From Linanthus parryae (Eukaryota > Streptophyta > Magnoliopsida > Ericales > Polemoniaceae): a DNA stretch of 64,000 nucleotides. The DNA lies in the NCBI GenBank assembly GCA_023055425.1, contig JALGPY010000012.1:13389922-13453921 (forward strand). Reading direction: 5' to 3'. Below the pieces are notes generated by a model. It was given only the letters and a program-made list of their open reading frames with translations, ran no database searches and was not told the origin of the DNA. This document shows positions 55,217 to 64,000 of this stretch, one piece after another. Both the position numbers and the translations under genes were made by a program. Positions within the stretch are counted from its first letter, which is position 1; every line of letters begins with the position of its first letter.

Positions 55217-58057
55217 CAGAAGGTTTGTGTGGTTGAATATATGAAAATCCAATTTGTCACCAGAATCATCTCACATATGAAGCAGATTGAACTCTATCAA
55301 CTATTCCGCTGGCCTTTTTCAAATAACTGCAATATATGAGATCAATCATTAATACATAATAGCTTCCAAAGAGTCTTAATCTCGATAATTAATAACACAA
55401 AAGCACAAGGCAGTCTTAGAAAGTAATTGTCGGAAATTGAGAATGGCATTGGGAATCATAAAGACTCACTCGCAATCTTCTTTAGTGGATAAAATAACAC
55501 GTCCCATTATACTAAAGCACGAGGTAACAATATAATCCATTTATATTTCAACAATAAGCGAAGTAAAAATTTAAGAAAATTTCGGCCATAATGATGGGTG
55601 GAAGCTTTACACATCTACAAAATACAAACGTCAAAGATATAGAAAGCAGTGACAAGGTAACAAGAACGTGAATAAATGATAGAGTAAAATTTGGTCCTCT
55701 GAAATATGTACTATGCATTTTGAAAAAGATATGAAGGAAAACTGACACAAAAAAAGGGACAGTATTATCTCTTAGACTAGTTCTTACTCAATTAGACCCT
55801 TTAGCTAAACAGACGGCGAATCATATATCTGTCCAATTAGCAATTGAACCGAATTCAGATAATTAATGTAATTCTATTTAACAATACTCAGAGAGGGATT
55901 CACATCATCTGATGAGTAAATCGAACTGTAAAATACAATTATGTACTGTAAGATTCCAACAACTATGCTTAGCAATATCTGAGAATGAAACATAACATAG
56001 GAAGCATTTAACTGGAAACTGGCAAGATGCTCGCTCAGGCCCCTTTTGGAAGTTGAAATCTCCATGAGAAAGGAAAAGAAAAAGACAGGAAAAATATTCT
56101 TCCGCGTTTCATTTTTTTGGCAAAAATATAAATTTCAAGAAAAGGAAAAAATAATTCTGTTTTGTTATACTACGAAGATGCCCATATGGTAGAAATTATT
56201 ATATTTATAACCAAAGGGAGCTGTCAACGGAAGGTAGGCCATATCATGTGCAATAGACAAAGGGACGTTAAAGTACTAAGTTTCATAACAATATTTAGGC
56301 CATATCATGTGCAATAGACAAAGGGACGTTAAAGTACTAAGTTTCATAACAATATTTCTTTCCAATACCGTCCGATTTGGGGAGAAATAAACTCTTCTTT
56401 TAAATTTCATCTTTCCATAAGTTTCCATTTGGAATCCTTTACTTTCAATTTCTTCCAAATTCAAACAAACAAAATCAATTTTCTGGAAACCACTTTTTCT
56501 TCTTCATCTCATTTTCAACATTCCAAACTGGCCAGTAACTTCTCTCTCCATCGAATCTAAACTTGAGACCATATCCATAAGTAACTTAAATGAGAGAGCT
56601 AAATATTTCCCTAACAGCCCATTCCTTTGACAGACTAAAAGAAATAATATGATTTAGGAACTTAGAATAACACACGTAGTTAGTTCAATCAGACACATTA
56701 ATATACTCTTTATCGACTTCCCACTTGGGGAGAAATGTTTTCTGCATTGACTCATTCCTCCGCATATGAATGAAGTTTTAGACAATTAAGGCATAGAAAG
56801 TGATTCAGAAAAGAAATTCAAGACCAGGATATCAATTATGTTAACAATTATCAGAAAGTGTTAGGAAGTAAGAGACTCCACCCCATATATCTCGACAGTT
56901 ACAAAGAAGATGCTCAACCTGAACAGAGGCAAAAGCTATTTAATATAATCCATCCCCTGCAAGTAACATCTAGAAGCAAGGTGTGGGTTAAACTTTGAGT
57001 GTATTACCTCCGAATTAGTTAAGTATTTTCATAAGATTACAGTACGCACTAGGTCGTTCATATCATTATGGTAAGTAATGTTTTTGCTTCAACCAAAATC
57101 GCATCTTAACCCTATTCTACTATCAGAAATCACCTAAGTAAAAGTCCCCTAACAGTTCCAAAACAAATACAGAAAAAGGACAATATTCCCCAAACCGTCT
57201 ACAGTTAGAGAGAGAGGGGCATTAGGGGATGGTGATTTGGGGCTTTCTCTAGGGGTGGAGAAGTCAAAAGAATAGAGAAACTATCAAAGTTTCATTCAGT
57301 ATTTTGACTCAGATGGCATACGTGCCAAAACGCAGATGGTTGATGTGATATATACCCATAAGGATGTAAGACATTATATCCTTATAGGTATGTTCTGTTC
57401 CCAGAGATATCCCCAAATTTTTGTAGCCCTCGTAAAAATAGGATGTCTTTGGGTTCCCGGAGGCATCGTTGCAACCCAAGAACAGAGTTATCCAATTATA
57501 CGCTGCCACATCACACAAAAATCAGAATTTTTAAGTACTGTTACAACCATTTTGAAGAGAGATTAGGGACAAAAAAAACAGTGATATGGCTGGGAACCGA
57601 ACACACCCTTTGATGTTCTTTATCGGCAGTTTAGCTCTATATCCAAGAACCAAAAAACAAACCTTGAAACCATGGACATTCCGTTTCACAAGTACAGTTA
57701 CACATATTTGGCATCCACAATTACTGCACACAGCATATCTCCATCAAATTTTATCTGTTATTAATCTCTCCCCTTCCATATTTTTTTTTTCTTGATCTTG
57801 GCCTATTTATGCTGTCTGTTGTAGGTCAAATGTGATGTCTCACAATTCAGAATATTCAAATTGGATTCCACATCTGATAAACAAACCCATACGAAAAGAA
57901 AAATATATAGATGGTGCAGCGTTTATCAATTTCTTGCGAGTTTACTTAGCAACATGAATCTCCAGACAAGATGAGATCTGGGCACGAAGCAGAGCATGAT
58001 TTGAGCGAATAATTCGGACTAAAGGGAGCAGCTACACAACCAAAGAGTGAAGGTACC
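55217..58057 (-). other. 5' UTR of the FCP1-like gene with a long intron
   Basis: The likely leader is 58057 up to about 58220 (exon 1) joined to 55326-55217. Donor TTCAAG|GTACCTTC and acceptor ATATTGCAG|TTATTTG fit. The intron is about 2.7 kb. The exon 1 segment CTCACTCTCTGTAACGCC is CT-rich like a plant leader. No transcript data are available. Confidence 0.5.
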
Positions 58058-58259
58058 TTGAAGACCTAGTCGCCGGTGGCGATGGAAGCACCGTAAGGTT
58101 GCTGACTTGCCTCTTGAGTAGCTAGAGAGAGAGGCGTTACAGAGAGTGAGAATACGGCAGAGGATCTTGTGTAGTACAGGACACCGGATTTTAAGAAGTA
58201 CCACTGCTCGATTTGATTTCTTAGTTAAAAAGTTAAAATTCAAACTTAGACCAAGTCAA
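55263..58259. repeat. Segmental duplication, copy A (leader intron and promoter of the FCP1-like gene)
   Basis: Starts GAATCATCTCACATATGAAG and ends AATTCAAACTTAGACCAAGTC; alignable to 58924-62052 in the same order and direction along its length. Copy A has a 61-bp tandem duplication (56235-56356) and a 460-bp segment (57199-57660) missing from copy B. Confidence 0.9.
56235..56356. repeat. 61-bp tandem duplication in copy A
   Basis: TAGGCCATATCATGTGCAAT at 56235 recurs at 56296, and the 61-bp copies are identical by eye. Confidence 0.92.
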
Positions 58260-58270
58260 ATCTATATACT

Positions 58271-58585
58271 GGGCATGTTTGGATGGGATTAATTGAAGAG
58301 GTAGAGTAAAGTCAATAATCCGAGATTTTTTGGTCAAACCTCTCGAAACACAAACAAATCCGGAATTCTGTCAAAATATCCGGACCTCCGGCTTTAGATC
58401 TCGAATTTGGCAGAATTCCAAATTTTCCTAGGGTGATTACCGGATTTTATTTTGGTAAAGTCAGGATTGTAAAAAAATGTGAAATTCAAATTGTTTTTAC
58501 CTATAATCTACCATATCCAAACACTACAAATAAATGAGCTTTTAAACTCAACCACTCACTTATTTCAGCTCATCCAAACAGCCCC
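58271..58585. mobile_element. Tourist-like MITE between the duplicated segments
   Basis: GGGCATGTTTGGATGGG and the reverse complement of the right end, GGGGCTGTTTGGATGAG, agree at 14 of 17 positions. ACT flanks both sides. The 3-bp flank size fits PIF/Harbinger, although TWA is more usual. Confidence 0.65.
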
Positions 58586-58923
58586 ACTAAGTCAGGACAG
58601 ACTTCTACAGTGCAATTCAATGTTGTTGGCCAACTCAATAGCCCTCGGATCAATTTTGATCCCAGGGAATTGAGGGTCAGTAGATATGTTCCTTCCTTGA
58701 CTCTCAGTTATTGTTCTCTCTCAGACGGAAACAGTTTGTAAGTTTTCGGTTCTCCCTTTTTTTCGTTCTCTATTCCTTTTTAGGGTTTCAACTGGTTGGA
58801 TTAGGTTTTTGGATTCTCTAGTTTGAAATTTCATTTGGCTTAGGTTTCATCTGGGTTGGGTTTCAAGAGAGAAAGCAAAGAATTTTAGGTTAAAGGTCCA
58901 TCTGGTTTGGGTTTCATCTGATT
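58586..58923. other. Spacer between duplication copies
   Basis: CT-rich, with repeated GGTTTCATCTGG-type motifs (58848-58920), leader-like for the plus strand, but no coding frame follows. Confidence 0.4.
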
Positions 58924-59420
58924 GAATCATCTCACATATGAAGCAGATTGACCACTATCACTATTCGGCTTGCCTTTTTCAAATAACTGCAACATAGGAG
59001 ATCACTCATTACTACATAATAGCTTCCAAAGAGTCCTAATCTCGATAATTAATAACATAAAGTCTTAGAAAATAATTGTCAGAAATTGAGAATCGCATTG
59101 GGAATCATAAAGACTCGCTCGCAATCTTCTTCAGTGGATAAAATAAGACGTCCCGTTGTACTAAAGCACGTGGTAACAATATACTCCATTTGAATATCAA
59201 CAATTAGCGAAGTAAAAGTTTTAAGAAAATTCCAGCCATAACGATGGGTAGAAGAAGCTTTAGACATCTAAAAGATACAAACGTCAAAGATATAGAAAGT
59301 TATACAAAGAAAGCAGTGAGAATGTACCAAGAACGTGAATAAATGATAAAAATAGTAAAACTTTGGTCCTCCCAAATATGTGCAATGCATTTTGAAACAG
59401 ATATGAAGCAAAACTGAAAA

Positions 59421-59452
<32 letters not shown>

Positions 59453-62052
59453 GGCGCGGTGTTATCTGGTTATCTCTTAGACTAGTTGTTACTCAATTAG
59501 ACCCTTTAGCTGAACCGACGGTGAATCATATGAATCTGTCCAATTAGCCAATTAGCTATTGAACCGAAATGCAGATAAATGTAATTCTATTTAACAATAT
59601 TCACAGAGGAACTCACATCATTTGATGAGTGAATCGAACTGTAAAATACAATTCGTGTACCATAAGATTCCAACAAGTATGCTTAGCTATATCTGAGAAT
59701 GAAACATAACAGAGGAAGCATTTAAACTGGAAACTGACAAGATGCTCACTCAGGCCCCTTTTGGAAGTTCGAATCTCCATGAAAAAGGAAAAGAAAAAGA
59801 CAGGAAATTACGAAATATTCTTCCGCGTTGCATTTGTTTTGCAAAAATATAAATTTCTAGGAAAGGGAAAAATAATTCTGTATTGTTATACTACGAAGAT
59901 GCCCATATGGTAGAAACTACTATAGTTATAACCAAAGGGCAGCTGTCAACGGAAGGTAGGCCATATCATGTGCAATAGCAAAGACGACTATACCAGCTAC
60001 CACCATGACCCCCACAGCCCAACCTCATAAGGCCTGGTCACCTATGTCTGCAGCTGTTGTCGTTGGCAGTGATGTGATGGTTAGATAGGTGAGAGAGAGA
60101 GAGAGAGAGTTTCTGGTAAAGGATAGACGAAGAGACGATAAAGTTGTAAGTTTCATAACAATTTTTCTTTCCAGTACCGTCTGTTTTGGGCGGAAATAAA
60201 TTTTCCTTTTTTACTTTCATTTTTCCGTAAGTTTCCATTTGGAATCCCTGTACTTTCAGTTTCTTCCAAATTCAAACAAACAAAATCAATTTCCTGGAAA
60301 CCACTTTTTCTTCTTCATCTAATTTTTCATGTTCCGAACTGGCCCGTAACTTCTTTTTCTTCATCTAATTTATTCCATCTAACTTTTAACGTTCCACTTG
60401 AGACCATATCCATAACATAAATGAGAGAGCTAAATATTTCCCTAATAGCCCATTCCTTGGACAGACTAAAATAAATAATATGCTTTAGGAACTTAGAATA
60501 ACAGACGTGGTCGGTTCAATCAGACACATTAATATACTCTTTATCGCCTTCCCACTTAGGGAGAAATGTTTTCTGCATTGAGTCATTCCTCATAAATGAG
60601 TTTTTAGACAATTACACTATGTTTGGGAATCAGGTGAGAAAAGAAATGATGAGAAAATTTAATTTATGTGAGAAAAGAAATGATAAGAAATGATTTAGAT
60701 TTCTCACATGTGCTTGTTTGGATTACTTAGCTGAGAAATGATAAAAAATATCATACTTTCTCACCTCCCTTGTTTGGTTAGCATATTAATGGAAAGGAAA
60801 AGAAACAATTTTAAAGATATTACCAAAATAACCTTGATTAATATAATGATAAGGTAATGTTTTATTTCTTTTATGGCTAATTCTGTCACAACGAAAATAT
60901 TGTCACTAGTCTAGTTTCTTTTCTCACCAAATCTCATCACTTTTGGTGAGATAGAAAAATTGGATTATGTGAGATTTCTTTTCTCATGCTTTTTTACGAA
61001 TTCTCATGAATTCTCACCTAAAAAGTAATCCAAACATGAATGAGAAAACCTTATCTCACCAATTCTTTTCCTTTCTCACCAAATCATGTAATCCAAACAT
61101 AGTGTTAAGGCATAGAATGTGATTCACAGAAGAATCCACCCCACATACCTCGACAGTTACAAAGAAGATGCTCAACCGGATAGAGACGAAAGCTATTAAT
61201 ATAATCCGTCCTCTGCAAGTAACATCTAACATGAAGCAAGGTGTGGGTTAAACATTAAGTGAAATACCTCCAAATTAGTTAAGTATTTCCATAAGATTAC
61301 TGTTCGCTCTAAGTTGTTAATGTATTTGCTTCAACCAAGAATCGCAACTTAACTACTATCAGAAATCACCTAAGAGGAAGTCCCCTAAAAGTTCCAAAAC
61401 AAATACAGAAAAGGACAAAATCCCCCAAACCTTGAACCCATCGACATTCGTTTCACAAGTAGAATTACACATATTTGGCATCCACAATTACTGCATCAAA
61501 TTCTCTCTGTTAGCATTAATCTATCCCCTTTCATATATTTTTTTCTTGATCTTGACCTATTTATCAGTCTATTCTAGGTCAAATTTGATGTCTCACAGTT
61601 CAGAATATTCAAATTCGATTTCGCATCTGCCAAACAAACCCATACGAAAAGAAAAATAGCTAGAGGGTACAGCGTTTACCAATTTCTTGCGAGTTTTTTA
61701 CTTGGAACATAATCTCCAACTAAGATGAGATCTGGGCATGAAGCAGAGCATGATTTGGGATAATAATTCGGATAAAAGAGAGCATCTACACAACCGAAGA
61801 GTGAATGTATCATGCAAGGAGCAGTTCAAAATAGATGGTACCTTTGAAGTTGAAGACCTAGTCGCCTGAGGCGGTGGAAGCACCGTAAGGTCAAGTGACT
61901 TGCCTCTTGAGTAGCTAGAGAGAGGGGCGTTACAGAGAGTGAGAATAGGACGGAGGATCTCGCGGTGTACAGGACACCGGATTTTAACAAGTACCACTGC
62001 TCGATTCGACTTCTTGGTTAAAAAAGGAAAATTCAAACTTAGTCCAAGTCAA
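58924..62052. repeat. Segmental duplication, copy B
   Basis: Second copy of 55263-58259, offset 3661 bp at the start. It lacks the coding exons and holds only the upstream and leader sequences, including a copy of the leader exon near 61842-62010 with donor CAAAG|GTACCAT. Extra features are a G28 run (59427-59454), a GA repeat with about 150 bp of added DNA (about 59985-60120) and a Tourist-like MITE (60615-61104). Confidence 0.9.
60615..61104. mobile_element. Tourist-like MITE in copy B, absent from copy A
   Basis: CACTATGTTTGG and CCAAACATAGTG are perfect inverted ends, with TTA on both sides (60612-60614, 61105-61107). Copy A reads ACAATTAAGG at the matching place (near 56786), the empty site with a single TTA. 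490 bp, rich in GAGAAA/TTTCTC motifs, no coding sequence. Confidence 0.93.
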
Positions 62053-62470
62053 TATAGAAACTACTCTCTCCTAGCTCTTTCTACCCTATCTTACTCTTTT
62101 CTTCTTGAGAAATCTATCATATCTCACTTTTGTCGCTATTTATCGGATAATGTAATCTTTTTATAATTTTCTTATGATGTAAAAATTATTAAAAATTTAC
62201 ATCGTTTTGCTGTTCAAATCACCAGATCAAAGTGACTCAGATACGAGTCAAAAAGTCGAATTAAGTACAAAAAGCTAGGATGGAGTGGTATATACTACAA
62301 CAGGATTGAGTTTTACTATTCAAATGAATTTGATTGGGCTCATCTTGGCTACTAAACCTGAATATAATCTACAACTGGAAATAGAGAAAGAACAAGAGTG
62401 GTTGACAGCGAAAGACGCAGCGAATCTATATGCTAAAATACGATTGAGTTTTATGTTGATGAATTAAAAT
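62053..62470. other. Sequence between duplication and LTR-like region
   Basis: A 60-codon plus-strand frame (62285-62467) has no domain I know, and no gene is called. Confidence 0.35.
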
Positions 62471-64000
62471 TGCATATTTTAGTATGTTAACGAACTCTTC
62501 TTAACTTGCTAATATGTGTAATTTATCTATTTTATCTCTTTTTCTAGACTTATGCTTGTTTTCGTAGTTTTGGTTGTTTTTATCTTGTTTTGTAGGCAAA
62601 TACGTGTTTGGAATAGTAGAGGCTAGCTTGGGAGAGCTTAAATGATGGAGTAAAGAGAGTTGGAGGGCTAAGAGACATGAAGAAAGAATTAGAAGCGCCT
62701 AACTTGAAGACTTAAGGGCCCAAAGTGAGAAGAAAATGGAAGTTAGATGCCAAGATTGAAGACGAAACAAGTTAGAAGGCAAAAGTTACATCAAAGGGGC
62801 TTGCTTGAAGTCTTTTTAACGGAATTGGGGGCGTAATTGGAGTTTTGCAAAGTTACAAAGAGCTATTTTGAAGGTTTTTAACGGATTGGGGGTCAAATTG
62901 CCATTTTCAGAAGGTTTTAAGTAAGAGATGGGGTATTTTAAAAGGTTTCAGCAAGCTAGGGGGGAGCCGGGTGCAATTTCACCGAACCAGCTCACCCCAA
63001 GCTCATCCTCTCTCTCTCTCCCCGACGCCACAATGGAGAGACCCACGAAATCCTCCATGGTTGCTTCACCCAAGCTCTTCAAAGCTTCACCCCGACCTCA
63101 ATTCTTCACCAAATTGGCTCAAATTTGTCCCAAAACGCTCCTAAGACCGAGCTCTACCTATATATCCTCTCAATTCGGCCCAAGACAAAGAAAATCAAAA
63201 AGTCCCAATTCGACCTAGGGTTCATGAAGGTTCCAAAAATCAATGATAGAGATGGATTGGGATGAATTGGAGGGTGGGGATTCATCCTTGGAGGCCAAGA
63301 AACCCTTCCCAACCGCCTATATAAGCCGAACTTGAAAATTGAAGAACCTCTCTCTCACCTCACGAAATTTCTAAGACAAACCCTTGCCTCTCTCTCTTCT
63401 CTCTCGGCCTTGGCCAATTTCTAGGTAGTTCTTGGTGATTCCGTGCTCGTTTTGAGCAAATTCGGAGCCAAGAACACCTAAGGGAAGAGTTGGGTTAGAT
63501 TCAAGGTTGTTCTTCATAGTGTTCTTCATTGTTCTTAGTTTGTTCTTCATTTTTTGGGTTACTTGGCTACTTTTAGTTGATGATTTTGGGTTACTTGGCT
63601 ATTAGTAGTTGATTTATTGTAGCTTGGAATCAAATTTAGTAGTTCGAATCAAGTATTAGTGACTTTGTTCATCATTTTGAGTTGAAATTGGAGAATAACT
63701 TGTGTATTCTTGAGTTGGAACTTGAATTGAATGAAAATGTTCATGAATATGCTTGATATCTCTTGTGTTGCTTGGCTCTTGGATATGAGTAGCTAGACTA
63801 ATTGTTGGTTGAAGTTGATGAATCTAGGTGTGTTGGGTGTGGATTCAATTGTTAAATCAATGAGTTGAGAAGTTCCTCTTGTGATTCATGACTCAACAAG
63901 TGTTGGAATACAAATCCGATTTGTAGCTTCATCTTGTATGTGGATTCATGCTTGAATACACATACTTGATAGTTGATACAACTTAGTTTTGGATTCCAAT
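62471..64000 (+). repeat. Probable LTR of an unidentified retrotransposon, running off the window
   Basis: No coding frame with a domain. TATATAAG at 63318-63325 is a good TATA box and is followed by CT-rich leader sequence, as in the large LTRs of Tat/Athila-type gypsy elements. The borders, a second LTR and the PBS are not in view, so this is a weak call. Confidence 0.35.

Noticed and set aside
58924..62052. A second FCP1-like gene in copy B
   Set aside because: The duplicated segment stops 47 bp before the start codon side of exon 2 and holds no catalytic domain or coding exon.
62928..63218. 96-residue frame as a gene
   Set aside because: Low-complexity Ser/Pro content with no domain, upstream of an LTR-type TATA box; it is more likely LTR sequence.

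Overview
The window is nuclear DNA of a flowering plant, most likely a eudicot. The evidence is three spliced or single-exon plant genes, abundant Ty1/copia and Ty3/gypsy LTR retrotransposons primed by tRNA-iMet or tRNA-Asp, Tourist, Stowaway and hAT miniature elements (MITEs), and a nuclear copy of plastid DNA. The species cannot be fixed from the sequence. All exon structures and element borders were read by eye.

Layout. 1-20.8 kb is a nest of retroelements: a degenerate Athila-like gypsy element on the minus strand (1 to about 6340); a complete but dead copia (6542-11839, TSD AATAC); a copia carrying only gag and protease (12241-15442, TSD AGAGT); a gag-only minus-strand copia (15657-17735) that appears to sit inside the 3' LTR of an older copia remnant (to about 19330); then a Stowaway and a hAT MITE. 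The first host gene is TAF8 (plus, 21346-22446), a TFIID subunit. 22.5-33.3 kb is intergenic: an rps8-infA plastid insertion (23885-24355), a hAT MITE with two tRNA-like modules, a Tourist MITE, three tandem copies of a 550-bp unit and another MITE.

The second gene is LONGIFOLIA/TRM-like (minus, 38090-33377, five coding exons, 921 aa), which in this family promotes longitudinal cell elongation. 40662-46615 is a copia element with very short LTRs (119 and 100 bp) and an intact RT-RNase H frame; a 1428-bp solo LTR is inserted in its gag region. The third gene is an FCP1/NIF-domain HAD phosphatase-like protein (minus, 55216-51432, six coding exons, 590 aa) whose second catalytic Asp is Asn. Its upstream region and 5' UTR intron (about 3 kb) are duplicated in tandem (55263-58259 and 58924-62052). 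The last 2 kb look like part of another LTR.

The three host genes show no pathway link. I see no undescribed multi-gene system. The observations most worth following are the duplicated promoter/leader of the FCP1-like gene, with an empty-site pair that dates a MITE insertion; a shared TTCGTGCGAA palindrome upstream of the TATA boxes of two unrelated LTR families; a Tourist-like family with a GGN-triplet core found in introns of two of the three host genes; and the hAT MITE carrying convergent tRNA-like sequences.
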